A stretch of 64,000 nucleotides of DNA, taken from Phytophthora hibernalis. Its lineage: Eukaryota > Oomycota > Peronosporomycetes > Peronosporales > Peronosporaceae. Numbering within the stretch: position 1 is the stretch's first letter; each line of letters opens with the position of its first letter. The position numbers and the translations under genes were made by a program. The notes under the pieces are model-generated. The model saw only the letters and a program-made list of their open reading frames with translations. It was not told the DNA's origin and searched no databases. The stretch lies in assembly GCA_012656075.1 (NCBI GenBank), contig JAAKBF010000360.1, positions 186,001 through 250,000 of the forward strand. The letters run 5' to 3'. Below, in pieces: positions 31,489 through 43,857 of this stretch.

Positions 31489-32949
31489 CCGAGTTTATAG
31501 CATGCTAAATCTTTTGTGAATAATTACGTTTCCTTCATGTTTCCTTCTAAGAAATACTCTAGTACTTTAGTTCTAGTAGTAAACGCACATTGAAAAATAA
31601 TAATGTTCGAGCGCTCCCGTTTTTATAAAAGCAGGTCTCTTGCGAGTGACACCGTCGAAACTAAAGCAGGCGGTGTGAAAGAGACCGGCCTGCTTCTAGC
31701 AATGGCCATCGTGGTGACAAGCTTCTTCGTGGTCGAGCTCACCTCAGTACCGTGCGACGCTGCTCTCTGCTCGTTTGTCTTAGATAACGTCGAGCCCCAC
31801 GTCGCGTCGCTGCCCACATTGGATGCCTGGTCTTCACTGAGCTGACGGAACACGAACGGCGCTGCATGTAGTTGCTTTCCTTTGTTCCTTGCTGGTGAGT
31901 GCGAGTGCGGTGTAAGCGATTTATGAGCTGTATGTATGTCTTGTGTGGTGTATGTATGACTGCAAATGAATGCTGGAATCTCTCTCTGTTTTACGCGTGG
32001 CCTACAATGGTGAGTATGCTGTGTGTGCTAGCAGGGCCTGCATCCGCGCTGACTCCAATGGCGAGCAAGTACTTGTATGCCATTGCAATGTACCTTATCT
32101 ACGGCCGTTATTGTAGCTATTCATGTGTATTCCAAGTGCTAGCTTTTGCTGCTTACAATGAAGGTGTTCTCGCTCCTCCGTTCTACGACCGTCACAAATA
32201 GAAATAGTCATCCAATCACTTATCCTCGCGCATAATGTGGGTGTTGGTCAGCGGCGGAGCATTCGCCTTTCTGCCAAAACATGGCTAACCTCCTGTGTGT
32301 CGACCAGCAACGCTCGTAGTGCGACTTGCCCCAGACGCATGTCCGGCGAGGTGGTGGCTACTTCACGTACAAAACTTGGCGCCATCTGCGTGGTGGCTAC
32401 TTCACGTACGAAACATGGCGCCATCTGCGTCGTACTGTATTGCGGGCGTGATACAAGAAAAAGAGCGAGGCATGGAAGCGATCACCCTGTGCGTCCTATA
32501 CCTCATTCCCGTTCGCCCCATTCCCAAGCCATTCCTGCACAGGTTTCTCCGGCGTGTAACTGGTGCTGCCAAACAGGGAAGGTCGTCATCTTCGGCCGCC
32601 GCAGGGACGTTAGTGTACGTTCCATGCACAAGCAGATGAACAATACGGGTATCGGCATCTCCTTTGTCAGAGCCAAGACGAGAACGACCTGGTGATATTA
32701 GTCGACTGGACTAGTCAGTGACTAACATCGTGCGAACCCAGATTTTGGAATTACAAGCTTCACTAAGGGATCAGCGCCGGCGTCAACATGACCAGTAAGA
32801 AGAACATGCGAGTAAGGCGGATACAGAGTATGTTCATTCTGGTTTGATGGGTTATACGATTTGTAGTATAATCATACAGGTACAGTCGCCACGCCATGAA
32901 GCCTTCGCAAATTTTTGCCATGTCATTAAGGCCTCGGTCATTTTGGCCA
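31489..32949. other. Intergenic, no supported gene
   Basis: Several short frames on both strands overlap each other and show no recognisable domain. The only clear structure is the 39-bp tandem duplication at 32351-32428. The last part abuts the truncated Copia copy. Confidence 0.4.
32351..32428. repeat. 39-bp tandem duplication
   Basis: GTGGTGGCTACTTCACGTAC followed by AAACNTGGCGCCATCTGC occurs at 32351-32389 and directly again at 32390-32428, with two differences. Confidence 0.75.
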
Positions 32950-32952
32950 TCT

Positions 32953-33087
32953 CTACGTCCAGGTCCAACTGGGCCACGTGCGTGAGCAGCTTGTCTTTCG
33001 AAGTAGCATACTCAATTTTTCGGCCTGAGAACTTTTCAAGGGCGACGCGCACGGTCTGGTCAAGACACTCATTCGAAGTATCTGAAA
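32953..33087 (-). pseudogene. Copia gag N-terminal fragment (second, truncated copy)
   Basis: On the minus strand it reads VRVALEKFSGRKIEYATSKD then LLTHVAQLDLDVE, nearly the same as the gag start at 36755-36890. It lies outside the left LTR, where flanking DNA would be expected. This suggests an LTR-internal-LTR-internal array. Similarity stops abruptly near 32953. Confidence 0.6.
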
Positions 33088-33340
33088 TGTTGTTGTCTTG
33101 ACCGTTGTGGTGTGTTTATTAACCGTCAGACGGTGCGGCTAATTCAAAAGTGAGTGACGTCCCCAGCTCTTCATTCAGTTGGGTGTTTTTGCCTAAGTTG
33201 GCCTTGGCTGCCACTCAATAGCATTTCTTAAGCCCAGTATATATATACTAATACAATTTCGAGCCATTTGCATATGTTTCTAATTGGATTAGAAATAGGA
33301 TCTGTTTACCAAAAGTTGGTACTTACTCTAAACTACAACA
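33088..33340 (-). repeat. Left LTR (3' LTR) of Copia element
   Basis: About 253 bp, nearly identical to 36891-37146. On the + strand it begins TGTTGTTGTCTTG and ends CTACAACA, so it has TG...CA ends. Read on the minus strand, a purine stretch GTGGGAG sits directly before it (33341-33347), as expected for the polypurine tract next to a 3' LTR. Confidence 0.78.
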
Positions 33341-33951
33341 CTCCCACAAAAGAGACGCTCAACCTATACTTGCTTCGAATTTGCAAAATCTGCGTTGTAT
33401 GATCTCTTTGCATTCGTCTTGTAAAGCTGTAGGTGTCTTATAAAAAGTATAAATATGTATGGCCATGTGAGAGGACCTTATACCAAATTACATTCATTTG
33501 ACCAAAATGAACACAATTAATGACACGCTTGCCAACTGAAGCTGGCTTTTCCACAAAGTAGCTTGACATATTACCTTATTCATCTGTTCTAAACTAAATC
33601 CCAGAACCTTGTGCTTTCGTTTGCAGAACTGAGATGAGGGGACCATAACTTAGTTCGTGTCTGGCGGTCTTACCTATAAATATATCTCATGATGTGCAAG
33701 AAAAATAAGTCTTGTCTTATGATGTGCATGAAATGCCCAACACACAATGTGCTACAGCAATATAATTACAAAAGTGGCTTGACAGTTCTTTATATCCATA
33801 TCGTATAAACTCATTCCATGAAACTTATAGCTTCACGTACAAAACTGAGATGAGGGGACCCAGTCTTAACTCTTGTCTGACGACCTTACCTGAAACTTTA
33901 TCTTATGACAGGCAGCTCACACAAATCATAGGAAGGTGTTAATTGAATTTT

Positions 33952-34728
33952 TTAACCCGATTTGCAGTGCCTAGTTAACGACGTCGACAGCGCAACAGAG
34001 GGACTGTGCCGCTTAGTTTGACTGCACCTTTTGCTATTTTTCTCGGCTTCAAGTCTTGGGCTTCGTCGCCTCTTACGCAAGGCACGTGGCTTATCGTGGT
34101 GTTCCACACAGCTTATATCCTTTTGTGTGTCTCTTACCCTTTCTGTACATTTTGACCTTTCTACGAGACTTGTCACTATGACTGACTTTCGACTTCTCAT
34201 CCACGTCAAACTGAGTGACATCAGCTCCCACATCTCCCACGGCCCTCACACTTGGAGTTGGCGGGTTTTTAGACGGGCTGTCTTTGCAACTTGTGCATGC
34301 TCTAATATCTTCCTTCTCTTTAGAGGTTAGCGCATGGTTCCTGTTTGAAAACAACCTGGCTATCACAACCGACAGACCAACTATATCACACTTAACACTT
34401 CGAACTACCAATAATACATTGTTGACAGTATCTAGCAATCTGTAGCTCTTATAATCGTTTGCAAGACCGAGGAACTTGCACTCCAAACCCCTTGAGCTCA
34501 ATTTCTTATCATTTATCTTAGTATTTGGGATATGAGCATACATAAACTTCCCCATATTTGAAGTATATTGCCATCCGGCTTTTTACCATGTAATACTTCG
34601 TAGGGCGAAGTGTTTCCAAGTCTAGAAGTTGGGATTCTATTCGACACTTCAACGGCGTATTTTATAGCCTCTGACCACCAGTGTGCTGGCATAGCCGCTG
34701 TTAGAAGTGAACTCCTTACTTGCATCAT
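33952..34728 (-). pseudogene. Copia integrase C-terminal region, disrupted
   Basis: 34728-34513 reads MPAHWWSEAIKYAVEVSNRI and SPYEVLHGKKPDG, typical for the end of the Copia integrase core and its GKKPD box. 34555-34091 continues in another frame with ECKFLGLANDYKSYRLLD, the usual post-integrase segment, followed by a charged linker. Nothing resembling reverse transcriptase follows. Confidence 0.65.
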
Positions 34729-35255
34729 ACAGCGCTCCGCGCTCCCATTCTCTTCTTGATATTCTACATATGATATCTCAAAACTGATACCTTTTGACTG
34801 TAGAAATGTCCTCGTTTTCGGATTGACAAATTCTGTACCGCCATCACTTCTAATCCGTTTTATTTCATAGTGATGCTTTTTTGTAGTAACAGTATGAGAT
34901 TAACCACATGACGGTAAACTTCTTTTGTAGACCTCATCACAAATATCCACTTATAAGAAGTTGCATCGTCCACAATTGCTAACGTGTAATGATACCGTAT
35001 CCATTATAATTACCATTAACTGTCATCTTTCCCATTGTGTCCATGTACAAAGTGTGCAATGGCTGCTTAGATCGGATCCCTATTTTTTATAAGACATGCG
35101 TGTCAAGTTAGCAACTTCGCAAGTCGCACAGAAGAACGGAATTTCTTTTAGCTCATTCTGGCGTATATGAGGAATTCTTTCAACTAACTTATGACCAAAT
35201 ATTGCTATTAATTTGGCTCTGTGGAGGTGACCAAGTCTAAGATGCCATTTTTGCA

Positions 35256-35715
35256 TCAACGCAACTTTTGGTGCCTCTGTAAAGCTCTTTTTACGGTTTG
35301 CACCTTAATCTGCCTGGAAGAGGGAAATAGTATACTGCCCCCTTTACACCGCAGCAAATAATAGATGTCTTTTCTTATTAAAGAAATATAAAAATTTCCC
35401 ATCCTGAGATTGAGTGTGATTATACCCTTGTTTAGCAAGATGGCAAGCACTAATTAAATTACTCCCACATTCCTTGTCAAACGCAATGTTCTGAATCCTT
35501 AGACCGATAGACTTATTGAAAGGACTTGCAACATGCGTTTGTATTGAGCCCGTTAGAGCGGTTTCTGATGTGCTACCGTTACCATACTCAAACCTATGAC
35601 TCGAACCGTTGTGTAGCGACTTGAACCAGCCTTTGTCTCGGCTTATTCCAATTCCAGCTCCTGTATCAACAATCCACAGATCATCCGTAACTGTTAGTCG
35701 ACGTAACCAACTCAA
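35256..35715 (-). pseudogene. Copia aspartic protease and pre-integrase fragment
   Basis: LWIVDTGAGIGISRDKGWF holds the DTG-type catalytic aspartate of the retroviral-like protease. SNLISACHLAKQGYNHTQSQ then leads into a pre-integrase-like region that ends in a stop at about 35344. A frame-shifted continuation reaches 35256. Confidence 0.65.
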
Positions 35716-35799
35716 ATATGTATCATATCATTTACGTACCGAGGTTTTGATTTCACCAAAGTTCTTCAAACAGCCTATGTCGCCAGTTTCCGACTCCTC

Positions 35800-36890
35800 T
35801 TTCTCCGAACCTGAAATGCAGAATTCCTACTCCATCTCGACATCCGTTTGCGGTTCACGCGTCCATTGTTTCTTGGTAGCGCGCTGCACCGTAGCAATCT
35901 TCTTGGTGTTGCTAGAAGCTCGCTTGGATGGTTGGGCATCCATATTCGTACGGAAGAGTGGCCCACCGTCACGGTTTGGGTCGCGGTCAGCCTTCATGCG
36001 CTCCCACTGAACCTTCTGGTGCCCTTTCTTGAGCAGTAGAAGCACTCTTGGTTCCTAAACGCAGCTGCTTCCGTCTTGCTTGCGCTTCTTAGAGTCGTAA
36101 CCGCGCGCCTCACGGTCACTTTTGACGTTGTTGATGCGCGTCACCGACGTCGCATCACCAGATCCGGTGATCATCTTCTTGGACCTGTCACCGAATAGCT
36201 TGTTCAGCGCGATCTCCACCTTTTATGCGCTGAAAGCATCCTCCGAAAGCTCAATCGACGACGCCCAGATTTCACTTGGAAGCTGCGCCAAAACTTGCAC
36301 ACACATCATCGTCTCCGTCACAATCTCCTTTCTGAGGAGCTTCTTCGACTTCCGATTCATCTCGTTCAGCGCTTGATTGAGCAGCGAGAACAGAGTCATA
36401 GTTTCTTTCCAATTCCAGCTTAGAATCCGATTCCAGAGGTTCATCTAGGACACCAATCCTCCGGCGTCACCGAGTGCAAACTTGCGCTCGAGATGTTGCC
36501 AAATAACGCACACCTCCAGGTTCCTCACATCGTCTGGCAAAGACCACAGGAACGAATTTGGGAGGGTCGAATTGAGGACGTGACGCATTGCTGCATCCGC
36601 CTTGCGCCATACCATGATCTACCTGCGCAATCCCAATTGCTCATCAGGAGGAGCTACCTTCACGTCTACATCCGTCAGACGTGGCGGCGTTGACTCCAGT
36701 AAGTCACGCATGCCAACCTTCGGCTCCGGTTCACCGGTTTCGAGAAGCCGATTCTCTACGTCCAGGTCCAACTGGGCCACGTGCGTGAGCAGCTTGTCTT
36801 TCCAAGTAGCATACTCAAGTTTTCGGCCTGAGAACTTTTCAAGGGCGACGCGCACGGTCTGGTCAAGACACTCATTCGAAGTATCTGAAA
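35800..36890 (-). pseudogene. Copia gag region, disrupted
   Basis: The start reads VRVALEKFSGRKLEYATWKD. The middle has LLNQALNEMNRKSKKLLRKE and MCVQVLAQLPSEIW, as in the UBN2-type gag domain. The end has a zinc-knuckle remnant before KKGHQKVQWERM. Frame changes separate the parts. Confidence 0.55.
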
Positions 36891-37146
36891 TGTTGTTGTC
36901 TTGGCCGTGGTGGTGTGTTTATTACCCTTCAGACGGGGCGGTTAATTTCAAAAGTGAGTGCCGTCCCCAGCTCTTCATTCGGTTGGGTTCTCTTTTCCTA
37001 AGTTGGCCTTGGCTGCCACTCAATAGCATCTCTTAAGGCCAGTATACTTATACTAATATTAAGTTTTAACCATTTGCATATGTTTCTAATTGGATGAGAA
37101 ATAGGTTCTGTTTACCAAAAGTTGGTACTTACCCTAAACTACAACA
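36891..37146 (-). repeat. Right LTR (5' LTR) of Copia element
   Basis: About 256 bp with the same TGTTG...CAACA ends as the left copy. It differs by scattered substitutions and small indels. Confidence 0.78.
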
Positions 37147-40100
37147 CATTTAGACTTCAGTATTTTTAGGTCACGCCATAAAGACACATCGGTTCGTTGG
37201 ATATCACCCAATGCGAACATTCAGCAACATTAAACAAACAACAATAAAAATACAGTCATAACAATCGAGTATTTGTAGCAAAACATGTTGTCCAGAAGCA
37301 GCAGCTATTATAATACATCCATAGAACTTCGCATCAGGCGCAAAATAGTATTGCTACTTCGTCAGTGTGGTTGCGTTTGAATACAAACATCATGTACTTG
37401 TGTGAGCTGCCGGGTATGCAGGATATTCGAGGGCCTGCAAGCTTGGACGTCCTCAGGTGCGCGCGCTGAAGTCTTTTTCGAAATGAGCTCTCGAGCGCTA
37501 CATCCAGCAATGCTGGCCCGTATCGTAACTGTTCCGACTGACCTACACTTCCCGACACATAGGATTCTAGGTAAAGACGGTGCTGTGATCGGAAAGAGAA
37601 ACTAGTGTAACTGTCGACAAGTCTTTATGTCAGCATCCGAAAGCGATCATACAACCGCAAGGAAATGGGATGTAGATGTCTCTGGGCCGAGAAACCCGAC
37701 TATTTACATATTCACGCATTTCGACCCAGAGTAATGAGCATTGGGATCGGCAAATTCATTTGCGAGGGCGGCACCCCAGAGGGGTCACCTATACAGAGCA
37801 GCGCATGATAGATAGCGCAATATCTGTCATTCTGTTGGTCGGCATAACTACCAATAGCATTGAAATACAACGAGTAGTTCTATGTTGGTGTATTTATCAT
37901 CCAATAAAATCTGCCACTTGTCTGTAAATAGACTTTCTCTCTTGCCACGACAGATTGGCAACTGAGACCCCGGCCCAAAAATCGGCTTTTGACATGATAG
38001 TTTTTACGCTTATACGTAATACTCATACATGCAGTTTGCTTGCAATCCAGACGTAGGTACAACCTCAAAAACGACTTTTAGAAGTAGTGGCCCGGAGATT
38101 CCGCAAGGGCCACCGCACGACAGCCCTCTTTTTCCTCGTCAGGCACAAGTGCCCTTCATCAATCCAGTGCATTTGCTATATGATAACAGCATGTTTGTAT
38201 ACAAGCCAATGGGCAGCCGCCTCTGCGGTCAATACAAGGTGTGTTGACTCTACTTCAAGGATAACATTGTTGTTTCACAAGGGGGTGAAGCTTTGTGTTT
38301 GATGCTGTGCGTTTAGATGTGTGTTTGAGTGCTCTGTAACGAGATTAACTTTGCTGTTTCAATTGGAGGTTAGCTTAGTGTTCAATGTAGAGCTATCAAT
38401 CTCTTCCCCTGCTACCCATTCTAAAGCACGTAATACACCCTGTATTAGCTCCCTATGCGCTACCTCGTATACCCTTCCGTTGTGTCGATCGTGTTATCCT
38501 TCATGTCCAATCTATCGCTGTCCCTATGTGAGTCGGAACTGACTCGCCTGTACGATACTGTTCCTTTTGGTAGTAATGTTTTTACAATTTGACAAACTGT
38601 TGTATTCTATTATCAACTTTTAGGTTTCCAGGTCGTTCTTGTCATGGCTCTGACAAAGGATATGCTGATATCCGTACTGTTCATCCGCTTGTATGACACG
38701 AGACTGGGTGCAATTTTTTCCTGGAGTCACCCAGTGAATGCTCACCTTGAATAATCCTGATATTTGATTGGCTACCGAAAATTTACCGGTACTGGCTATG
38801 CGCCTTGCGCAAGTCCGACTTGGAATTCAGCTGTGTTCCGCGGAGCGGGTGCGGCTAGGCTTTAAGATGGGTCCTTTAGATTTGGAAGACTGCGGCCAGG
38901 GTCTGAAACCCTGAACGCATTTCTATGTCCAGATCGCCCCGTATTATGTATCCTACAGAATAAGCGTTTGAACAGGTGTTTTTATCCAGCAAGCTAGGAT
39001 GCATGATCTCAGTCCGCATATAAACTTTGTATTAAATGAGGTCCGTACATATATCTTGTAGGATCGGTGCTGGGTTGATAGCCGTGGATTCTTCAGTAGC
39101 AATAGAAAGGGTCATATAAATGGCCGACAGGTTTGAAAATCTAAACAAGAGCTCTCTCTTACTTTGCGTCTGCCACTCCATCACAAATCGTTTTACAAGA
39201 CTGGATCAACAGTGATGGCGCGCGCTGTCGAAGTAAGGAGGCCCCTGAAAGCTACAGGCCTCGTGAAGCACCGCCACCTGATACAAGGGGAGGGGCTAGA
39301 AGATCCAAGGCGTGGCGTTGACGTTGACGTTTGCGTTGGTAAGCGTTTAACTGTGAACTATGTGGCTAGAACTAATGCTGTTATTGTACTACATGCTTAT
39401 AGGATTCCAGCGACTGTCTGACCGCCTACAACATCCTCCTCCGGTGCCTACAAGACTCGCCACACACCCTCAACCTCGTATCAACAAAACAGGTGCCGTA
39501 TGCAATGATTGGGGCGGCGGTTACCTCCACCTCTTCTTTTACGATGCATGTGTCAACTAATGCGGTTGCTGCTAGGCTTCTGCGACCTACAACACCAAAC
39601 TTTCCGATGTGCTTCCTGTATCGCCACCAAGAAACACAAGTGAAATCACGATTGGCTTGTTGGAGTGTGTCTGCGCTCCAGTCCCCAACTTTATTATTGC
39701 TTTTGGCGGCAGCGTTAATTCTGAATGATACAGAAGAAGCTCAGGTAGAATTGGATGTTATTCCTGATGATACAGAGGATATACGAAAATACAACATGGT
39801 CGTCACTAAGGGGTACATCGTACATTGTATTTCACTAACGAAGAAATCAAACACCAAATACGAACAAGGACATCGAGGACTTGGTCTCTATCCGAACCCC
39901 ACGTATATGACAAAACGGAGGCGTTCTAATCATCGCAATACCAAACCAAGCGTCTCCAGTACCTGCGGAATGTCTTCTCAGAATTCGCAGAATCGAAGAC
40001 AGGGTCTCTCGAGACAGGTTTCTTCTGTGCGTGTTGCAGCGACTTGTTCGAGGTCTTCGTGCCGCTCGCTGTCATGTACGTCTAGGAAAGATCACAATGG

Positions 40101-42007
40101 AAACGAGGAGGAGGCGTCAGTCTAGGAGATGGTTGCATGTTAACTCTTCAATACAAACTGACCACTTCATAGATATGGCTGGTGTCTTCGAGCGCGCGCA
40201 GAGGAATAATCGCCCTGTTCCTTCTCACTAATACCGTTAGCTAGGAACTGGGCTATTTTTCCTCTGCGCGCGAGCTGCGGCGGCCGCGTGGAGCCTTTAA
40301 CGGATGGTCAGCGTCAACGCTGGATCACGATGACCTCGTACCGAAATTGACGGGTATTGAAGCTCAGGAGGTTTTCGGCGGTTTGTTACGCTCGCGAGGG
40401 CCAATGATAGCTCATTATTTTTGCAGCTGGTGGGTACACTGTTCATGTTCTATCTTCATTCGTATCTGCTTTGTGCTAGAAGTGCACGATCGCTGTACAG
40501 TTTACCTGAAGGGGCTACAATAGCATACTTTTGGTTGCTTTACGCGGGTTCACCCAATCCAAAGATGAAAACGCCAATGCAAACGTATTGTATGTGGTGT
40601 CCCGCCTCGCATAAAGTCTGAATGCACACATATCCGTGTACCCAGGACTCGCCGTGTCCGCAAATACCGAGTGAAGCAGAAAACCAAGAAACGAATACCG
40701 TGTGAAGCCTCTATAGTGAGTGTACATTTGGTCGCAAAACCTTGGATACACTTTAGTTCCTGGACGCAGATCGTCCCTGAACGCAGGTACCTGAGCGTGC
40801 AAATTATCATGTGCGCCGAAAGTCATCCTGCTCTGTGAGGCCGTACACATCAGTTTCAAGTTATATCCAGGTTCAAGAACCCTGAGCGTAGGTGGAAAAC
40901 ACCTGCGTCCAGGATATCAAGAGTCCAGCAAGCACAAAGACACGGCCCTCGAAGATGGGAAGATCAACCCACAAAGTCTCAACGTCAACATCCAGTATAA
41001 TCAAATCAAGTCAAAGCAGAAGATCACAATGCAGGAGAACAGAAGAACATGGATGAACATCGAAGAACGAAGACAACAAGATACCATTTACGAAGAGCTA
41101 GCGATAGGCTAGCAAATGTAACAATCAGAGTTCGTTTTCCCCCTACTACACAAGTCGCTCAAAGACGGGCTTCTGACAAGCGGGAAACGGGTCCGCCGAT
41201 CAGTTAAGGACGGTTCGGTGCGGGGCTCCCTAAAAGATTCAAGTCCAGTTGTAAGGGGATCATTCACATAGGTGTCTGACGTGATCCTTGCATTCCATTT
41301 TCTAGTTGATCCGCTGCGTGTACGGTAAGGGCGGTGTTTCATTTCATATTGACAAGACTTTCGTGGGTGATTAGTAGCAGTCGTCCCCAGGAATAGTTGA
41401 TAGACTGCGTTCAAGGTTGGATTGTATTTGTGTGTGTTATTGCCCTCATCTGAGGGTGGTGCGCGTGTGCAAGGGCTTCAGTGTTGACCAGTACCCTGAA
41501 CGCAGCCCTAGTTGACTGGCGTTCAGACCCACCGCTCAAGGTTCTATAAGAATAAGTAGCGGCTGTTTGTTGTATATAACTCTTTAATTGTATTGGTTAT
41601 CTGAAAGTGGTCTTTCTTCTGGGTTCTCGGACCCGGATTCAGACATTGGAGAAGTGGGTTCAGGACGTGAACATTACGCTCGACATTTTCAAGGCCTATT
41701 TGTATTGGACAACTCATTTGGTGGCAAATCCAGGCTCCCCGAATTAATCGACGCCGATAGGGATTACACAAGGTGCCACGCCACTCTGAATCGCGGTTTC
41801 AAGGAACTGCGTTCAGGGTTCACACCCCCGAGGCTTAAGTTTCAGGACTAAGTCTGGGCTACCGCTATACACTTGGGCGAGAAAGTTTCACCGACTTCGT
41901 CACAACTGGTGCACCTGCCCGGATTCGGGGTCCTAGGATTTCACCAGAGTTCTTTATATTAGTAGGAATTGAATCGCTGGGTCTCGTTAACTTCTAACTA
42001 CTATCTA
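37147..42007. other. Repeat-derived region without supported genes; probable Gypsy LTR near its right end
   Basis: Nearly 4.9 kb. Short open frames (for example 39493-40125 and 40515-40859) have no recognisable domain and overlap antisense frames. From about 40750 the motif CCTGAACGCAG and its inverse recur (see findings). About 41110-41960 may be the LTR and leader of the Gypsy-like gag that starts at 42008, but I could not define its ends. Confidence 0.4.
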
Positions 42008-42480
42008 ATGGCGGGAGGACGAGGTAAGCAGAAGGGAGGGCGCGGAGACGGCGGACAAGCGACACGTTTGTCCCGCCGAGCGCAAGGACTGCCTGCAGAA
42101 GAGCACACGGACTTGGACACGATTGTCCGAGAACGACGTGCCCGACTGAAGGCAGAACGGGAAGCGAAGACGGCTGTAGCTGAAGAAATGTCGGTTGCTG
42201 AGCCGGAAGCTGCGGACGACTTGGCGTCGACCGAAGAAGCAGGCAATGGCGACCTGCGTTCAGAGGTCAAGCCTGACGCATCCCGGAAGAGCAGGCTCAA
42301 GCGATTGAGTCTGCGCAGACGTCTGTGGGAGGCGCCGACGAGGTTGAGACCCTGGCTGCAGATCGCGTTTCGGACACTCTGATGCCGGTTGACGAAGAGA
42401 AGGAGTACGCTAAGGAGGTGCAGGTCATGAAGGAGCCGCAAATTGTCGATAGAATGGTGTTTGAGGATGAGAATGTGTCT
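42008..42480 (+). pseudogene. Gypsy-like gag N-terminus, truncated
   Basis: From the ATG at 42008: MAGGRGKQKGGRGDGGQATR, RRAQGLPAEEHTDLDTIVRE, then an acidic and basic helical stretch. This composition and position (after a long non-coding leader) recall the gag start of oomycete Gypsy elements. A frame change near 42300 and a join to the Copia element at about 42490-42540 cut it off. It could be another repeat family. Confidence 0.4.
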
Positions 42481-42520
42481 TGACGCATGATGGCTTCATC
42501 GCATAAACCCTCGCACATGG

Positions 42521-43234
42521 TCACGCTGCCGTCCGGCCGTCTACCAGCTCGATTCCAAGAACAAACGCACACTTGCCGCTGTCGGTCATCTCGAAGCGCG
42601 TCTTCAGGTCCGTCTTCGTGCGCGAGATCAGCTCGGGCGAACTCCCGGTAATCAGCACGTCATCGACGTACACTAGCATGAGCACACAGTGACCGTCCAC
42701 GACCTTGATGTAGCGGCACGGATCGAAGGCCGACACTTGAAACCCAATCGAGCACACAAACTCGTCGAAAGTCTCGTTCCACACGCGCGAAGCTTGCTTG
42801 AGACCGTAGATCGCCTTCACCAATTCCAGGCAGTCGAAGTCGCCATCCAGCTCAACACCTTCAGGGACCACGCAGAACACTAGTTCCTTCATTATCCCAT
42901 ACAGGAATGCGGTCACCACGTCGAGTTGGTCGAGGGGCCATCCAAAGTATTTGGCAATGGCGATGACCATGCGCAGCGTCATGTACTTGACCACCGGCGA
43001 GAACGTTTCCGTGTAGTCGATGCCGTACTTCTGCTTGAAACCCTTGGCCACGAGGCGTGCTTTGTACTTCTCGATGGATCCGTCCGCTTTGCGCTTGATC
43101 TTGAACACCCACTTGGTTCCAATGGCGCGTTGTCCGTTAGGCAGCTTGGCAGCACGAAACACACCACGGAGTCGCATCGATTTGAGCTCCGCACGAATCG
43201 CCTTGCGCCAGTGCACTTGGTCCGGACCGTTCAC
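42521..43234 (-). pseudogene. Copia reverse transcriptase (RVT_2), truncated at the C-terminus
   Basis: 237 residues. It begins in the thumb-proximal region (HWRKAIRAELKSMRLRGVF), then GTKWVFKIKRKADGSIEKYK, RLVAKGFKQKYGIDYTETFS, LDVVTAFLYG, IYGLKQASRVWNETF, and the catalytic box YVDDVL. It ends after CAFVLGIEL where the rest of RT and RNase H should follow, at the junction with the Gypsy-like sequence. LDVVTAFLYG is normally LDVKTAFLNG, so that box is altered as well. Confidence 0.75.
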
Positions 43235-43722
43235 TGCGTCTTTGGCTCCGAGAGATCCACTGCAGCTTCAACAGTGTTGGCACTTGCACGCCAAAATACG
43301 TGAGGCGTCGAGTCTTCATCTTGGTCCCCAGACTTTTCTTCTTCATCTTCATGTGGCGAGGAGTTGTCCGGCGCGCTTGCTTCTTCCAGTCCAACTCGGT
43401 GACGTACAGCGCGCGGTCTTCTCACAGGTTCATCGTCTTCACTTGAGCGATTCTTGCGCTTTCCCGCCTGCTTGTAGTCCGTCTGCGGAGGGCCATTATC
43501 TTCAATGTCGAGCGAGTCGAGGTTCAGGTCGTCGACATCTTCATCGGAGATCCGCGGCGATAATCCAAAGGTTGATTCGTCGAAGTTGACATCGCGACTG
43601 ATAACCACCTGCTCCGCCTCGATGTCATAAAGTCGATACGCCTTGGACACTTCTTCGTAGCCAATGAACAGTCCGGCGCGAGCCTTGGGGTCCCACTTGG
43701 GTCGTTTTTCCTTCGGAGTCAA
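43231..43722 (-). pseudogene. Copia integrase-to-RT linker region
   Basis: KARAGLFIGYEEVSKAYRLY and VVISRDVNFDES are the typical post-integrase block. An acidic linker with DEDVDDLNLDSLDIED follows. It sits in a frame different from the RT part, separated by one indel. Confidence 0.65.
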
Positions 43723-43857
43723 AACTTACGTCCGGCAGCCAAATACACGCATGTGCTTGACACTTGGCTTGGACTTGTGCGCGATCTCGAACGGAGTCTT
43801 GTGCTCGATCTTGGGGACGGCAGCCGATTTTTCACGTAGATGGCCGTCATCGCCGCC

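Larger units (their letters stand above)
33088..37146 (-). mobile_element. Copia-type LTR retrotransposon, defective
   Basis: A 4.06-kb element on the minus strand between two LTRs. Order of parts: gag (36890 to about 35800) with a degraded zinc-knuckle region, aspartic protease (35715-35344, IVDTGAG), GAG-pre-integrase-like part, then integrase C-terminal part (34728-34091). I find no reverse transcriptase or RNase H, so the 3' half of pol is deleted. Many stops and frame changes are present. No matching 5-bp target duplication is seen, because the left LTR runs into another gag copy. The region 33348-33950 is AT-rich non-coding sequence within the element. Confidence 0.7.

Noticed and set aside
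31623..31853. Possible RxLR-type effector on the minus strand (FRQLSEDQ)
   Set aside because: No signal peptide precedes the motif, RQLS is not RxLR, and an equal-length frame lies on the other strand.
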